64,000 bases of DNA from Neobacillus sp. YX16 (GCF_030123505.1 NZ_CP126115.1:4478001-4542000); one strand, 5' to 3'. Shown: positions 11,882-22,593, counted from the stretch's first letter. Numbers and translations are program-made. The notes: generated by a model not told the origin, from the sequence alone.

Positions 11882-12721
11882 TCATCCCTCTACATCTTGT
11901 TTGGATTTAAATTCTAGATGGGAGTCTTTCACTATTTGCGAAGGCTCGAAAGGTAATTGATTTTGTCCTTTATCTTGCTCCCCTATCCATCTGAGGTGAA
12001 GAAGAAACTCGATATTCCCGTCTCCCCCTGTGATAGGAGAAAAGGATAAATTAACCACATTAAATCCTTGTTCAAGAGCAAAATCGACAATTTTATTAAC
12101 AACCTGTAAATGTACTTTTTCCTCGCGAACGATACCTTTTTTTCCCACCTGCTCACGACCTGCTTCAAATTGCGGTTTAACAAGTGCAACAATATCACTG
12201 TCAGGAACAAGAAGTATTTTTAATACAGGTAAAATTAACTTTAAGGAAATAAAAGAAACATCGATGGTTGCAAAATTGGGCATTTCGCCAGCCAAATCTT
12301 TTGCTGTTACATACCGGAAGTTGGTTCTTTCCATAACCACTACACGTTCATCCTGACGCAGCTTCCATGCAAGCTGATTATATCCTACATCCAAGGCATA
12401 GGACATTTTGGCACCATTTTGCAGTGCGCAGTCAGTAAATCCTCCCGTAGAAGCACCAATATCCAGCATAATTTTATCCTTGACTGTCACCTCAAAGACC
12501 TTCAACGCCTTCTCAAGCTTAAGACCGCCGCGACTGACATAAGGGAGCACTTTTCCTTTTATTATCAGCGGAATATCTACTTTTACTTTTTCTCCAGGTT
12601 TATCTAAACGCTCCTCGTTTGAATAAACCAGCCCAGCCATAATAGAACGCTTCGCCTTCTCCCGAGTTTCAGCTAATCCTCTTTCAACTAATAAAACATC
12701 TAAACGCTCTTTGTTTTTCAT
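11882..12721 (-). CDS. TlyA-family rRNA methyltransferase (YqxC)
   Basis: A 279-residue protein with an N-terminal S4 RNA-binding domain (about 1-62; RLDVLLVERGLAETREKA) and an FtsJ-like methyltransferase domain with the SAM loop MLDIGASTGGFTDCAL. Members such as mycobacterial TlyA make 2'-O-methyl cytidine in rRNA; older annotations call them hemolysins. It begins three bases after the dxs stop codon, so it is co-transcribed with the isoprenoid genes. Confidence 0.93.
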   Translation of the reverse strand: MKNKERLDVLLVERGLAETREKAKRSIMAGLVYSNEERLDKPGEKVKVDIPLIIKGKVLPYVSRGGLKLEKALKVFEVTVKDKIMLDIGASTGGFTDCALQNGAKMSYALDVGYNQLAWKLRQDERVVVMERTNFRYVTAKDLAGEMPNFATIDVSFISLKLILPVLKILLVPDSDIVALVKPQFEAGREQVGKKGIVREEKVHLQVVNKIVDFALEQGFNVVNLSFSPITGGDGNIEFLLHLRWIGEQDKGQNQLPFEPSQIVKDSHLEFKSKQDVEG

Positions 12722-12724
12722 TAC

Positions 12725-14638
12725 TTATGCCCTTTGTTGTTTTTTTCGCGCAAGTATAGTCATTCTTTTAACAACCTCAGAAGTAGTCATCCCTATTTCC
12801 TCTAATAGCGAATTAACATCTCCATGCTCTATAAATTTGTCCGGTATCCCCATTCGGTCTATTACTTGATGATAAAAACCTTGATCATGTGCGCATTCTA
12901 ATACATAGCTTCCAAATCCGCCCTGGAGAATTGCTTCTTCTATGGTTAGGATAGGGGTGTTCTTTGAGAATAACTGATTGAGCATTTTTTCATCTAATGG
13001 CTTTATGAACCGCGCATTAACTACCTTTACTGAAATTCCTTGTTTCTCTAGAACTTCTGCTGCCTCCATTGCCATTGGGATTGTGGTACCAAAGGTTAAG
13101 ATAGCACCGTCTTCGCCTTCCTTCAAGACCTCCCAGGTGCCAATTGGAATGCTCTTGAATTCTTCATCCATTGGAACACCTAAGCCATTTCCTCGAGGGA
13201 ATCTCATTGCAATTGGACCATCATCATACTTTAGAGCAGTATAAACCATATGCTGCCCTTCATTTTCATCCTTGGGCATCATTAACACGATATTAGGCAC
13301 ATGTCTTAAAAAGGCAATATCAAATACGCCCTGATGGGTTTCACCGTCTGCTCCTACTAACCCAGCCCGATCAATTCCGATGAAAACATTAAGATTCTGA
13401 CGGCAAATGTCATGAACAACTTGATCATATGCCCGTTGTAAAAATGTCGAATAGATGGCTAAAAATGGCTTCATATTTTGGGTTGCTAATCCAGCAGCTA
13501 CAGTAGCAGCATGCTGTTCAGCTATCCCAACATCGTACATTCTCTCTGGAAATTCACTTGCAAAGCCCTCTAGTTTAGACCCAACAGGCATTGCAGGGGT
13601 AATCGCCACAATTCGCTCATCCTCGCGTGCAAGCTTGCGAACTGTTTCACTAACTAGGCTGCTCCATGCTGGAGGGGCTTTATCAGACTTAACAAAGGCA
13701 CCGGTATCCATCTTATATGGCCCTGTACCATGCCATGTACCTTTTGTATCACTTTCAGCCGGGTGAAAACCTTTTCCTTTTTTCGTGATCACGTGTAGAA
13801 GAACTGGCCCTTCCGTTTTTTTGGCATAGCGGAAGTTTTCAAATAATGCTTCAAAATCATGCCCATCCACTGGACCTAAGTACGTAAAGCCCATTTCCTC
13901 AAAAAACATACCTGAAACAAATAAATATTTTAGACTGTCTTTAACACGTTCAGCAGTTGCTGCGAGTTTTCCTCCGACAGCTGGAACCTTCTTTAAGAAT
14001 AATTCTAACTCATCTTTAACCCACTGATATTTACCAGCTGTGCGTAATTGGCCAAGGATATTATGAAGAGCACCAACATTAGGAGCAATTGACATTTCAT
14101 TGTCGTTCAGTATGACCATCATATTCTTCTTTTCATGACCAATATGGTTTAATGCTTCTAACGCCATTCCACCTGTTAATGCACCATCTCCAATAATCGG
14201 CACAATAAAGGATTTCTCTTTTCTCAAGTCTCTGGCAATGACCATTCCCATCGCAGCGGAAAGGGATGTTGAGCTATGTCCCGTTTCCCAAACATCATGC
14301 TCACTTTCAATTCTTTTCGGAAAGCCGCACAGTCCTTTATATTGACGCAATGTATCAAATTCGCTAGCCCTGCCTGTCAGTATTTTATGAACATAGGACT
14401 GATGTCCTACATCCCAAATAAATTTGTCTTTGGGGCTGTCAAAACATTTATGCAAGGCAATTGTTAATTCGACAACACCTAAATTCGGTCCAATATGGCC
14501 TCCAGTTACAGACAGCTTTTCAATCAAGAATTTGCGTACCTCTTGACTTAAAGCCTCTAATTCTTGATTTGACATCCCTTTTAAAAAGGAAGGGTCTTTT
14601 ATTGATAACAGATCCATTTTAGGACCACTCACTTTCAT
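12725..14638 (-). CDS. dxs: 1-deoxy-D-xylulose-5-phosphate synthase
   Basis: First enzyme of the MEP isoprenoid pathway; it condenses pyruvate and glyceraldehyde-3-phosphate. 637 residues with transketolase architecture: the thiamine diphosphate motif [15 protein letters not shown] in the N-terminal domain, the pyrimidine-binding domain with [18 protein letters not shown], and the C-terminal transketolase domain. Start ATG 14638. A promoter and a terminator-like hairpin lie in its leader, so it may be expressed partly independently of ispA. ispA, which uses its products, is the next gene upstream. Confidence 0.97.
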   Translation of the reverse strand: MKVSGPKMDLLSIKDPSFLKGMSNQELEALSQEVRKFLIEKLSVTGGHIGPNLGVVELTIALHKCFDSPKDKFIWDVGHQSYVHKILTGRASEFDTLRQYKGLCGFPKRIESEHDVWETGHSSTSLSAAMGMVIARDLRKEKSFIVPIIGDGALTGGMALEALNHIGHEKKNMMVILNDNEMSIAPNVGALHNILGQLRTAGKYQWVKDELELFLKKVPAVGGKLAATAERVKDSLKYLFVSGMFFEEMGFTYLGPVDGHDFEALFENFRYAKKTEGPVLLHVITKKGKGFHPAESDTKGTWHGTGPYKMDTGAFVKSDKAPPAWSSLVSETVRKLAREDERIVAITPAMPVGSKLEGFASEFPERMYDVGIAEQHAATVAAGLATQNMKPFLAIYSTFLQRAYDQVVHDICRQNLNVFIGIDRAGLVGADGETHQGVFDIAFLRHVPNIVLMMPKDENEGQHMVYTALKYDDGPIAMRFPRGNGLGVPMDEEFKSIPIGTWEVLKEGEDGAILTFGTTIPMAMEAAEVLEKQGISVKVVNARFIKPLDEKMLNQLFSKNTPILTIEEAILQGGFGSYVLECAHDQGFYHQVIDRMGIPDKFIEHGDVNSLLEEIGMTTSEVVKRMTILARKKQQRA

Positions 14639-14669
14639 ACTTTTTCTTTCAGTCTACTATTTAAAAATA

Positions 14670-14696
14670 GCCGCTAACACTAATAGTGGTAACGGC
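14670..14696 (-). terminator. Terminator-like hairpin in the dxs leader
   Basis: GCCGTTACCAC, loop TATTA, GTGTTAGCGGC: an 11-bp stem with one mismatch and one G-U pair, then TATTTTTA. It lies between the promoter at 14725-14752 and the dxs start, so it could attenuate dxs or end the ispA transcript. Confidence 0.5.
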
Positions 14697-14724
14697 ATTA
14701 ACAACGTTTTCTACATTGACAACA

Positions 14725-14752
14725 ATTATAACACAATTACTTTGTTGTTCAA
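14725..14752 (-). promoter_or_regulatory. Promoter of dxs
   Basis: On the minus strand TTGAAC, 16-base spacer, TATAAT (perfect -10). It is located in the ispA-dxs gap, upstream of the leader hairpin. Confidence 0.6.
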
Positions 14753-14764
14753 ATACCAGTTATA

Positions 14765-15658
14765 TTAGTGGTCTCTAGATGCCACAAGGTCTGCAATTTC
14801 ACTAAGAAGATTGATATTAAGTCCAGTCTTTTCTAAGTATTGTTTGGACAAATTTAATTGCTTTTGTAACTCTTCCTTCGCACCCTCCATCGTTAATAGC
14901 TGTGGATAGGTACTCTTATCATTAGTGGTGTCACTTCCAACAGGTTTACCAAGTAACTCTGGATTGCCTTCTAAGTCTAAAATGTCATCCTGTATTTGAA
15001 AAGCAATCCCAAGATGATGGGCAAAAGAAGAAAGGTTTTCTAGTTGCTCCTGATTTGCCCCGCCTAACAACGCACCTGCAATGACACTAAATCTTAAGAG
15101 TCTTCCTGTTTTATGTATATGTATATACTCAAGCTCTTCAATGGTTAGAGTTTTTCCCTCTCCTTCCATATCCGCTACCTGACCGCCAACCATTCCTTCA
15201 CTGCCTGCAGCTTTGGCCATTTCGGTTACCAGTCGTAGTTTCGTCTCACTCGAAGCATTTTCGTTTGGAATCTGTCCAATTACCTCGAAACTGAAGGTTA
15301 ATAAAGCATCGCCGGCTAGAATGGCAATTGCATCGCCAAACACTTTGTGATTCGTTGGTTTCCCTCTTCTAAGGTCATCATTATCCATACTTGGCAGGTC
15401 ATCATGGATTAATGAATAAGTATGAATCATTTCTATTGCTGAAGCAGCTAACAGCCCAATTTTAGGATCTTTTCCAAAAGCAGCAATGGTAGCAAATACT
15501 AGTAAAGGACGAATTCTTTTACCGCCTGCTTCAAGAGAATAATGCATGGCTTCTTTAATAATAGGAGGTGCCTTTAGCTTTTGCACCAAGGTTCGAAGCT
15601 CTGATTCAAGCAGTTGTTTATGTTCTTGTGTAAAAGCATCTAGAACTTTAGTACTCAA
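14765..15658 (-). CDS. ispA: Farnesyl diphosphate synthase (polyprenyl synthetase family)
   Basis: Makes farnesyl diphosphate from IPP and DMAPP; 297 residues. The two aspartate-rich motifs are present: LIHDDLPSMDNDDLRRG (first) and AFQIQDDILDLEG (second). Start TTG 15658 sits right behind the xseB stop codon, with the ribosome site GAGGAGGAA inside the xseB C-terminal Glu codons, so it is translationally close to xseB in the xseA-xseB-ispA operon. Confidence 0.96.
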   Translation of the reverse strand: MSTKVLDAFTQEHKQLLESELRTLVQKLKAPPIIKEAMHYSLEAGGKRIRPLLVFATIAAFGKDPKIGLLAASAIEMIHTYSLIHDDLPSMDNDDLRRGKPTNHKVFGDAIAILAGDALLTFSFEVIGQIPNENASSETKLRLVTEMAKAAGSEGMVGGQVADMEGEGKTLTIEELEYIHIHKTGRLLRFSVIAGALLGGANQEQLENLSSFAHHLGIAFQIQDDILDLEGNPELLGKPVGSDTTNDKSTYPQLLTMEGAKEELQKQLNLSKQYLEKTGLNINLLSEIADLVASRDH

Positions 15659-15661
15659 AGC

Positions 15662-15895
15662 CTATTCCTCCTCTTCGATCGTAAAGTTTTGTTTCCGTCC
15701 GTCCTCCGTAATAATCTGTGTTAATTGTTCTTCAACACTTTTAAGCTTATCATGACATAGCTTGGATAGTTCCATCCCTTCTTTATAAAAGATAATTGCT
15801 TCTTCTAAAGGGACATCTCCTTCTTCAAGCTTATCCACAATTTGTTCAAGCTTATTCATTGCTTCCTCAAAGGAAATCTTTTGTTCATTACTCAC
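15662..15895 (-). CDS. xseB: Exodeoxyribonuclease VII small subunit
   Basis: A 77-residue helical subunit that binds XseA to form exonuclease VII, which degrades single-stranded DNA from either end. Contains the typical [19 protein letters not shown] and a very acidic tail ending IEEEE. GTG start overlaps the last 8 bases of xseA. Confidence 0.96.
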   Translation of the reverse strand: MSNEQKISFEEAMNKLEQIVDKLEEGDVPLEEAIIFYKEGMELSKLCHDKLKSVEEQLTQIITEDGRKQNFTIEEEE

Positions 15896-17243
15896 GGTTT
15901 TCGCTCTCCTTTATATTCTGTACATTACAGAGAAGGCTGCCATCTGTTAATTGAATTTGAAGTGGTTCGTTCTCTTTAACTTGTTTAATACTTTTTATTA
16001 ATTCATTATCATTTGAATAGACGAGGCTGTACCCACGTTCCATTATTTTTAACGGACTTAATGCCTGAAGGGTTGAAATAACCCTATCGAATTCTGTTTG
16101 TTTCTTTAAGAGAATTTTCTCCATTGCCCGTCCGATATCTTTTTGTGAGCGGTCAAACCTGCCCGCTGCATCGCGTAAAGCTACTCTTGGATGGTTTCGT
16201 ATCAGACGATTGTGTACTGTTTGATGCTGTGACCTTTTGACGTCTGACAATCGAGAGGCACCGCGAACAAGCAGTTCTGTTAATTTATCTACCTGCTCAA
16301 GCTTTTGCTCGTAAAGACGCTGTGGGTACCGAAAAGCATAGGATTTTTGAACTCTGTCTAACCGTTGCTTCTCGTATCGGTATAGGCTATTCATCGACTG
16401 GAGCAAACGGGTTTTCCGCTGCAACAGTCTTTCCATTAATTCATCTATATGTGGTACAGCTAACTCAGCAGCAGCAGTCGGCGTTGGAGCACGCATATCA
16501 GCAACAAAATCTGCAATTGTAAAATCTGTTTCATGTCCAACAGCAGAAATGATAGGAACTTCAGATTGAAATATAGCCCTAGCAACTAATTCCTCATTAA
16601 AAGCCCATAATTCTTCAATTGAACCGCCTCCACGCCCAACTATAAGCACATCAAGGTTATCCAGCTTATTTGCCTTCTCAATAGCTTTAGCGATAGAAGG
16701 AGCGGCATTTTCACCTTGTACGAGCGCTGGTAATACGAGAATATTTGCAATCGGATAACGTCTTTTGATCGTTGTGATAATATCTCTTATTGCCGCCCCT
16801 GTTGGGGAAGTAATGACGCCTACCGTCTTCGGATAACTCGGAATTGACTTCTTACGTTCTAACGAGAATAAGCCTTCCGCTTCGAGTCTTTTTCTTAACT
16901 GTTCATAAGCTAAAAATAACTCGCCAATTCCATCCGGCTGCATTTCTTTTATATATATTTGATATTGACCACTTGGTTCATAGACAGAAATATCTCCTTT
17001 TACAACCACTTTCATGCCGTTTTCTGGCGAAAACTTCATTGTCCGTGATTGGCTGGAGAACATAACTGCAAGAATGCGTGCTTTTTCATCCTTTAAGGTA
17101 AAATACATATGCCCGCTCGAATGCTGTTTAAAGTTTGATATTTCACCTCTTACATGGACATCCTGCAAATGGGGATCAGCATCAAACTTTCTTTTTATGT
17201 ATTTTGTTAATGCCAATACAGATAAATACTTTTTTTCCTGCAT
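15888..17243 (-). CDS. xseA: Exodeoxyribonuclease VII large subunit
   Basis: Catalytic subunit of exonuclease VII, 451 residues. An N-terminal OB-fold (about 1-105; [20 protein letters not shown]) binds single-stranded DNA, the catalytic domain holds [14 protein letters not shown] and [16 protein letters not shown], and the long helical C-terminal part assembles XseB. ATG 17243 has AAAAAGGAGTTCGTA upstream. The gene lies 13 bases behind folD. Confidence 0.97.
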   Translation of the reverse strand: MQEKKYLSVLALTKYIKRKFDADPHLQDVHVRGEISNFKQHSSGHMYFTLKDEKARILAVMFSSQSRTMKFSPENGMKVVVKGDISVYEPSGQYQIYIKEMQPDGIGELFLAYEQLRKRLEAEGLFSLERKKSIPSYPKTVGVITSPTGAAIRDIITTIKRRYPIANILVLPALVQGENAAPSIAKAIEKANKLDNLDVLIVGRGGGSIEELWAFNEELVARAIFQSEVPIISAVGHETDFTIADFVADMRAPTPTAAAELAVPHIDELMERLLQRKTRLLQSMNSLYRYEKQRLDRVQKSYAFRYPQRLYEQKLEQVDKLTELLVRGASRLSDVKRSQHQTVHNRLIRNHPRVALRDAAGRFDRSQKDIGRAMEKILLKKQTEFDRVISTLQALSPLKIMERGYSLVYSNDNELIKSIKQVKENEPLQIQLTDGSLLCNVQNIKESENRE

Positions 17244-17256
17244 TACGAACTCCTTT

Positions 17257-18111
17257 TTAGGACCGCAGCGTATTTTTTGCTGATTTAAGTGTGTTATACA
17301 TGAGCATCGTAATGGTCATAGGACCTACACCCTTTGGAACTGGAGTAATATAACCGGCTTTTTCGACAACTTCATTAAAGTCAACATCTCCGCAAAGCTT
17401 TCCAGCTTCATTTCGGTTTATCCCAACGTCAATAACGACTGCACCTTCTTTTACATGATCGGCTTTAATAAAATTAGCGATACCAACTGCTGCAACGAGT
17501 ATATCAGCCTGTGATGTTTGAGCCTGTAAATCCTTTGTCCGTGAATGACAGTACGTTACAGTTGCATGCTGATTAAGAAATAACTGACCCACTGGCTTTC
17601 CAACAATATTACTTCTCCCTACAACTACTACATGTTTGCCAGCAACAGATATACCAGTCTCCTCTATGAGCACCATGATTCCAAAAGGGGTACATGGTAA
17701 GAACGCATCTTGACCGGTCATCATCCTTCCGATATTAATGGGATGGAATCCGTCAACATCTTTTAAAGGTGAAATAGCTTCTATTATTTTAATTTCATCA
17801 ATATGCTTTGGCAGTGGCAGTTGAACAAGGATACCGTGGATTGCTGTATCTCCATTCAACTCCTCGATTTTCAACAGTAGTTCTTCCTGTGAAACCTCTT
17901 CAGGTAACTCAATAAGTACAGAGTGCATGCCAAGTTCTAGACAAGTTTTTTCTTTATTTGTTACATATGTTCTGGATGCATGATTATTCCCTACGAGAAT
18001 GACAGCAAGTCCTGGTGTTACCCCTTGGTCCTTTAGCTTTTTTACTTCCTCAGCGATTTCTACCTTTTTCTTTGCGGCTATTTCCTTACCATCAATAATT
18101 GTTGCAGTCAT
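17257..18111 (-). CDS. folD: Bifunctional methylene-THF dehydrogenase/cyclohydrolase
   Basis: Interconverts 5,10-methylene- and 10-formyl-tetrahydrofolate using NADP; 284 residues. The signatures [17 protein letters not shown] and [17 protein letters not shown] are intact, as is the C-terminal [14 protein letters not shown]. It stands between nusB and xseA as in B. subtilis, with GGAGGGG before the ATG. Confidence 0.97.
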   Translation of the reverse strand: MTATIIDGKEIAAKKKVEIAEEVKKLKDQGVTPGLAVILVGNNHASRTYVTNKEKTCLELGMHSVLIELPEEVSQEELLLKIEELNGDTAIHGILVQLPLPKHIDEIKIIEAISPLKDVDGFHPINIGRMMTGQDAFLPCTPFGIMVLIEETGISVAGKHVVVVGRSNIVGKPVGQLFLNQHATVTYCHSRTKDLQAQTSQADILVAAVGIANFIKADHVKEGAVVIDVGINRNEAGKLCGDVDFNEVVEKAGYITPVPKGVGPMTITMLMYNTLKSAKNTLRS

Positions 18112-18141
18112 AATGTTTCCCCTCCAGTAATACCAATCTAT

Positions 18142-18540
18142 TTATTCGCTAATCAGCTGCTGTTTTACTTTTGATAATACACCATTAATAAATCGGCTTG
18201 ATTGTTCATCTCCGTAGATTTTAGCAATTTCTATTGCTTCATCTAAAATAACATTTTCAGGTGTTTCATTTCTGAAATACTTTAATTCATAAATGGCTAA
18301 TCTTAATAAGTTTCTGTCTACAGTTGCTAAACGGTCCATCGTCCATTTTTCAAGGTTTACTATGATTAATGGATCAATTTCATTTTTATGTTCAACCACT
18401 CCTAACACAAGCTTAGTTAGGTAGTCATCTCCTGACTCCCCTTCTAAAACATGTTCAATTGCAGAAGCTGGCTCTGTATTACTTACATCGATTTGAAAAA
18501 GAGCTTGTAGCGCCTTTTCCCTTGCAGTTCTTCTTTTCAT
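18142..18540 (-). CDS. nusB: Transcription antitermination factor NusB
   Basis: RNA-binding partner of NusE (S10) in rRNA antitermination; 132 residues, all-helical, with KRRTAREKALQALFQID at the start and DEAIEIAKIYGDEQSSRFIN near the end. The frame is open 32 codons further upstream, but ATG 18540 has AAAGGAG before it and gives the normal family N-terminus. It begins a nusB-folD-xseA-xseB-ispA series. Confidence 0.95.
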   Translation of the reverse strand: MKRRTAREKALQALFQIDVSNTEPASAIEHVLEGESGDDYLTKLVLGVVEHKNEIDPLIIVNLEKWTMDRLATVDRNLLRLAIYELKYFRNETPENVILDEAIEIAKIYGDEQSSRFINGVLSKVKQQLISE

Positions 18541-18711
18541 TATACCGTTAACTCCTTTAGAGATAATAATTAATTTTTGTCTAATTTCATACAACAAATG
18601 CATGATATTGTTTTGTACATAAAAAGATAATAGCATAACTAAAATTGATTCGCACTGTAATACCTTATTTTTACCTAGAAGCAGAATACTAATAACCGTA
18701 AAAAAAGAAAA

Positions 18712-18738
18712 AAACCAAAGGATTTTCTCCTTTGGTTT
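18712..18738 (-). terminator. Terminator of the accB-accC-asp23 unit
   Basis: AAACCAAAGGA, 5-base loop, TCCTTTGGTTT followed by a T-rich tract on the minus strand. It lies between the MITE-like repeat and nusB. Confidence 0.85.
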
Positions 18739-18739
18739 G

Positions 18740-18924
18740 GGCTGTTTTTAAATGGTCTGTTGATTTCCGTTCCAGTCACTTCGCTTTCCGCGGGCGGTCC
18801 GGGGAGCCTCCTCGGCGCTTTAGCGCCTGCGGGGTCTCCCCTGCCCCGTCCTCCCGCAGGAGTCTTCGTGCCTGGAACGAAAATCAACGAGTTAACTAAA
18901 TCACTAATTAACTTTAAAACAGCC
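18740..18924. repeat. MITE-like GC-rich intergenic repeat (copy A, 185 bp)
   Basis: Bounded by imperfect terminal inverted repeats GGCTGTTTTTAA and TTTAAAACAGCC. A second inner pair (TGTTGATTT-CGTTCCAG and CTGGAACG-AAATCAAC) follows. The core is GC-rich (GGCGCTTTAGCGCC and neighbours) in an AT-rich genome. No reading frame with a credible product. A related, larger copy lies at 44272-44695. It fills the gap between the Asp23 gene and its terminator. With the terminator it accounts for most of the 397-base gap before nusB. Confidence 0.75.
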
Positions 18925-18937
18925 TTTGTATTATTTA

Positions 18938-19345
18938 TTAAATCTCTTCTTCTACTTCGGGCTCTGGTTTTTGGGTTTCGAATGAGATTCCTACAACGTG
19001 TATGTTTACGGCTTCAGCCTCTAGAGCTGTCATGTTGAGTAATGCTTGACGAATGTTATCCTGTATTTTCCCTGCTACAGTTGGGATAGATACCCCAAAT
19101 TTCATTAAGCAGTATACGTCAACTGTAATTCCTTCTTCTGATAATTCCACCTTAACACCTTTACCGTGGTTTTTCTTCCCGAGCCGTTCAACTACACCTG
19201 TTGCAAAGTTTCCACGCATTTGTGCAACTCCCTCGACCTCGGAAGCAGCAATACCTGCAATGACTTCAATGACTTCTGGTGCAATTTCAACTTTACCGTG
19301 GCCGCTATTACCTTGATTCATTTCCAGTACATTATACTCGCTCAT
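18938..19345 (-). CDS. Asp23/Gls24 family protein (YqhY)
   Basis: A 135-residue alkaline-shock-protein-23 family member (KVEIAPEVIEVIAGIAASEV, then KVELSEEGITVDVYCLMKFG). In B. subtilis yqhY follows accBC and affects acetyl-CoA carboxylase activity; the same order here, 17 bases behind accC, supports a role in fatty acid synthesis control. ATG 19345 (MSEYNV) is preferred over the ATG three codons upstream because GGAGGTG lies 7 bases before it. The C-terminal tail is Glu-rich. Confidence 0.92.
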   Translation of the reverse strand: MSEYNVLEMNQGNSGHGKVEIAPEVIEVIAGIAASEVEGVAQMRGNFATGVVERLGKKNHGKGVKVELSEEGITVDVYCLMKFGVSIPTVAGKIQDNIRQALLNMTALEAEAVNIHVVGISFETQKPEPEVEEEI

Positions 19346-19362
19346 AAAGTACACCTCCAGAT

Positions 19363-20718
19363 TTAGATAGACTTCATCACATCATGTAACTCAAGAAATT
19401 TCGTATTGAACTGTCCCTCTACGAAGTTTTCATGCTCAAGCAATTTTAAATGGAACGGAATGGTAGTGTGAACACCCTCAATCACAAATTCACTTAACGC
19501 ACGTTTCATTCGTGAGATTGCTTCTTCCCTGCTATTACCATATGTGATGACCTTTGCAATCATAGAATCATAATAAGGTGGAATCGTATAACCAGGGTAT
19601 GCAGCTGAATCAATTCGTACACCAAAACCGCCAGGTGGCAGGTACATATTTATTTTTCCTGCTGAAGGCATGAAGTTCTTCTCAGGGTTCTCTGCATTGA
19701 TTCGGCATTCTATTGCCCAGCCTGTAAACGTAACATCCTGTTGCTTTACTGTTAATTTTTCTCCAGAAGCAACTCGAATTTGCTCCTTAATAAGATCAAT
19801 ACCTGTAACCATTTCAGTAACTGGGTGCTCCACCTGTATCCTTGTATTCATTTCCATAAAGTAATATTTACGATTGCGGTAGTCATATATAAATTCTACC
19901 GTTCCTGCCCCTGAATAATCAACCGCTTTTGCCGCTTTTACTGCAGCATTTCCCATTTCTTCACGAATTTCTCCATCTAATGCTGGTGAAGGAGACTCTT
20001 CTAAAAGTTTTTGCAGCCTCCGTTGAATCGTACAGTCCCTTTCTCCTAAATGGACAGTATTTCCATAGGAATCTGCCAGAACTTGTATTTCAACATGGCG
20101 GAAATCCTCAATATACTTTTCTATGTACACTCCAGGATTACCAAAAGCGGTTAGAGCTTCTTGCTGTGTGATATTAATACCCTTAACGAGTTCCTGCTCA
20201 TTTTTTGCAACACGGATACCTTTACCGCCTCCGCCAGCAGTTGCTTTGATGATTACCGGGTATTGTATTCTTTTTACAAGCTCGAGTGCTTCATCGATAT
20301 CATTTATTATTCCGGTTGAACCCGGTACAATCGGAACCCCTGCTTCACGCATGGTTTCCCTTGCAATATCTTTCGTACCCATTTTGGTAATTGCTTCAGG
20401 ACTAGGTCCCACGAAGGTAATATTACATTCACGGCAAAGTTCTGCGAAATCGGCGTTTTCAGCTAGAAAACCATATCCTGGATGGATAGCGTCACAAGCT
20501 GTTAATTTTGCTACACTAATTAAATTTGTTACATTTAAGTAACTATCTTTTGATAATGTCGGTCCTATGCAATAGGCTTCGTCTGCAAGCTGTACATGAA
20601 GAGCTTCACGGTCTGCCTCGGAGAAAACGGCAACAGATTCAATGCCCATTTCCCTGCAAGCACGAATAATTCTGACAGCTATTTCTCCTCTATTTGCAAT
20701 TAACAGTTTCTTTATCAT
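19363..20718 (-). CDS. accC: Acetyl-CoA carboxylase, biotin carboxylase subunit
   Basis: Carboxylates the biotin on AccB with ATP and bicarbonate, the first half-reaction of malonyl-CoA formation. 451 residues: biotin carboxylase N-domain ([20 protein letters not shown]), ATP-grasp domain with the glycine-rich [14 protein letters not shown] and the active-site segment [19 protein letters not shown], and the C-domain. Start ATG with AAGGAGCGA upstream; it lies 14 bases behind accB. Confidence 0.97.
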   Translation of the reverse strand: MIKKLLIANRGEIAVRIIRACREMGIESVAVFSEADREALHVQLADEAYCIGPTLSKDSYLNVTNLISVAKLTACDAIHPGYGFLAENADFAELCRECNITFVGPSPEAITKMGTKDIARETMREAGVPIVPGSTGIINDIDEALELVKRIQYPVIIKATAGGGGKGIRVAKNEQELVKGINITQQEALTAFGNPGVYIEKYIEDFRHVEIQVLADSYGNTVHLGERDCTIQRRLQKLLEESPSPALDGEIREEMGNAAVKAAKAVDYSGAGTVEFIYDYRNRKYYFMEMNTRIQVEHPVTEMVTGIDLIKEQIRVASGEKLTVKQQDVTFTGWAIECRINAENPEKNFMPSAGKINMYLPPGGFGVRIDSAAYPGYTIPPYYDSMIAKVITYGNSREEAISRMKRALSEFVIEGVHTTIPFHLKLLEHENFVEGQFNTKFLELHDVMKSI

Positions 20719-20732
20719 CCTGTTATCGCTCC

Positions 20733-21236
20733 TTATTCCGGCTTTACTAAAAATAATGGCTGCCCATATTCTACTAATTGGCCATTTTTCACTAAAACTT
20801 CAACGATTTCACCATTAACTTCAGCTTCAATTTCATTAAATAATTTCATTGCTTCAACAATACATACGATAGAATCCTTCGTAACAACTGAACCTGCTTT
20901 TACATATGAATCTGCTTCCGGTGTTGGTGAGCCATAAAAAGTCCCTACCATAGGGGAAGTGATTTTGTGTAAATTTGATGTATCAGCTGGAGTCGCTGCA
21001 CTATTGTTTGCTGCTTCCTGCTGTTCTACTTGCACAGGTGCTACGGAAACTGCAGCTGGTTGAGTTACAGGGACAACCTCAACTGATGCTTGTGGTAATG
21101 ATTGTACAGCAGTTACTGTTGTTCCAGTATTCTTTTTCATTTTTATTTTGGAACCTTCATTTTCATAAACGAATTCATCAATACTGGACTGGTCAACTAA
21201 TTTTATTAATTCACGAATTTCTTGTACTTTTAACAA
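20733..21236 (-). CDS. accB: Acetyl-CoA carboxylase biotin carboxyl carrier protein
   Basis: Carries the biotin cofactor of acetyl-CoA carboxylase. The C-terminal biotinyl domain has the acceptor lysine in [19 protein letters not shown]; a flexible Ala/Pro/Val-rich linker joins it to an N-terminal helical segment ([20 protein letters not shown]). The open frame reaches GTG 21245, but TTG 21236 is the better start, with GGGAG 8 bases upstream. It heads the accB-accC-asp23 unit. Confidence 0.95.
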   Translation of the reverse strand: MLKVQEIRELIKLVDQSSIDEFVYENEGSKIKMKKNTGTTVTAVQSLPQASVEVVPVTQPAAVSVAPVQVEQQEAANNSAATPADTSNLHKITSPMVGTFYGSPTPEADSYVKAGSVVTKDSIVCIVEAMKLFNEIEAEVNGEIVEVLVKNGQLVEYGQPLFLVKPE

Positions 21237-21333
21237 TCTGAACACTCCCTGTCCTACAAAAATTAAGACTAACTACTAATACTATACGCTAATTCCTTGT
21301 TGAAGTTCAATATTCTTCTTATCAATCCTCAAA

Positions 21334-21360
21334 AAAAGGAAAGCCGCCGGCTTTCCTTTT
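21334..21360 (-). terminator. Terminator of the spoIIIA operon
   Basis: AAAAGGAAAGCC, loop, GGCTTTCCTTTT then TTGAGG on the minus strand, directly behind spoIIIAH. Confidence 0.85.
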
Positions 21361-21368
21361 TGTTTGGT

Positions 21369-21923
21369 TTATTTAGTTGGCTGGAATTCTACCGCTACAA
21401 AATTAGTTTCACCAATTTCTTTCTTAACCATTTGAATAATCGCATTTGCTTCTGATTTAGAAGACTCTTTCTTAGACTTCACAATAATTTTAACCGTTGT
21501 ACCATCTGCTCTCACTAATGCGTCTTCATAATCCATGGCTTTAATTAATGTTTCAAGCATTTCTTCTTTTTTTGCAATTTCAGATAGCTTTTGCATTTGG
21601 TCAACCGCCTCACTTCTTTCATCAGCAGGCAGATCAGTTGTTGCTACCACGGTGTTTAAATGTTCTTTTAATTCACTGCGCTCATCTTGAAGTTGCAAAC
21701 GAAGTGCTTCAAATTCTTCGTCACCTGCAACTTGTGAAATAATGGTATCGGCATCCTTGGCTTCAGTATCTGTTTTTGTTTCTTTTTGGTCAGCTTTTTC
21801 CTCCTGCTTTACTGCTGCAAGTTCGTTGCTTTTTTGTTCAGGAGAGGTAATGTAATAAACGGATAATACAACCACCAAACTTAACATTGTTAATAACCAA
21901 ACTGTTTGTTTTTTCAATAGCAT
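21369..21923 (-). CDS. spoIIIAH: Stage III sporulation protein AH (SpoIIIAH)
   Basis: Mother-cell bitopic protein that pairs with forespore SpoIIQ across the two membranes to form the feeding-tube channel. 184 residues: an N-terminal membrane helix (about 8-27), a charged Lys/Glu linker, and a C-terminal extracellular domain of the EscJ/PrgK ring-forming fold (GTTVKIIVKSKKESSKSEAN). It is the last gene of the sigma-E-controlled spoIIIA operon. Confidence 0.95.
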   Translation of the reverse strand: MLLKKQTVWLLTMLSLVVVLSVYYITSPEQKSNELAAVKQEEKADQKETKTDTEAKDADTIISQVAGDEEFEALRLQLQDERSELKEHLNTVVATTDLPADERSEAVDQMQKLSEIAKKEEMLETLIKAMDYEDALVRADGTTVKIIVKSKKESSKSEANAIIQMVKKEIGETNFVAVEFQPTK

Positions 21924-21938
21924 TCGTAAATCCCCCTT

Positions 21939-22589
21939 TTATTTTTTAGGCATAACGGCAACGCGATGACTAGGTACGTCAAGCGCTCTTGTTACTGCCT
22001 CAATAATCCATTTTTTCACTTGAATATTTTCTGCACCTTTAGCAACTACTAGCACTCCACGAATGGCTGGTTTTTGATATTCAACCACGATTGGTACCTC
22101 TTTCTCGCCTTCACGAATAATGACTAATTGCTCATCGGTGGAGGTATCCTGTACTTTCCGCTCTCCACCCTCGTTGTCTTTTTCCTCTGTTGTCTGAGAT
22201 TTTGTTACTGTGTTTTTCTCAAGCACCTTCTTGTCAGTTGAATCAATATTCACCACTACCATTACATCGTCTACACCCAGCATTTCTTCCAGTGCATTCT
22301 TAAGCTGTTTCTCATATTCTTCTTCGTAACCAGAAATTGTTTTATTATTTGAATCTTTCTTTAGGCTAAAAGCCTCAACCTCTGACGTTTCTGCCTGGCT
22401 CGTGGTTACTGCCTTACTGTCAAGAGGCGCTGATTTATCCGAGAATAGTACATTACCAACAATCATGAAGGCAGCACCGATACATAGTACCAGAATCATA
22501 TATTGATATTTCCCAGACTTTTTATCAGAAGTTTCACCCTTTGAGACTAGGTTTTTAAGCCATGAAAATGGTCCCTTATTATTTTCCAT
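21939..22589 (-). CDS. spoIIIAG: Stage III sporulation protein AG (SpoIIIAG)
   Basis: 216-residue bitopic mother-cell membrane protein that forms a large ring in the SpoIIIA-SpoIIQ channel. One membrane helix at about 30-48 is followed by an extracellular ring-building motif domain interrupted by a Glu/Asn/Gly-rich segment (about 135-150), as in the family. Fits between AF and AH in the conserved operon order. Confidence 0.94.
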   Translation of the reverse strand: MENNKGPFSWLKNLVSKGETSDKKSGKYQYMILVLCIGAAFMIVGNVLFSDKSAPLDSKAVTTSQAETSEVEAFSLKKDSNNKTISGYEEEYEKQLKNALEEMLGVDDVMVVVNIDSTDKKVLEKNTVTKSQTTEEKDNEGGERKVQDTSTDEQLVIIREGEKEVPIVVEYQKPAIRGVLVVAKGAENIQVKKWIIEAVTRALDVPSHRVAVMPKK

Positions 22590-22593
22590 TCTG

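Noticed and set aside
18675..18887. Frames of 70-90 codons across the GC-rich repeat copy A
   Set aside because: Low-complexity Pro/Gly/Arg products on both strands caused by the repeat core.
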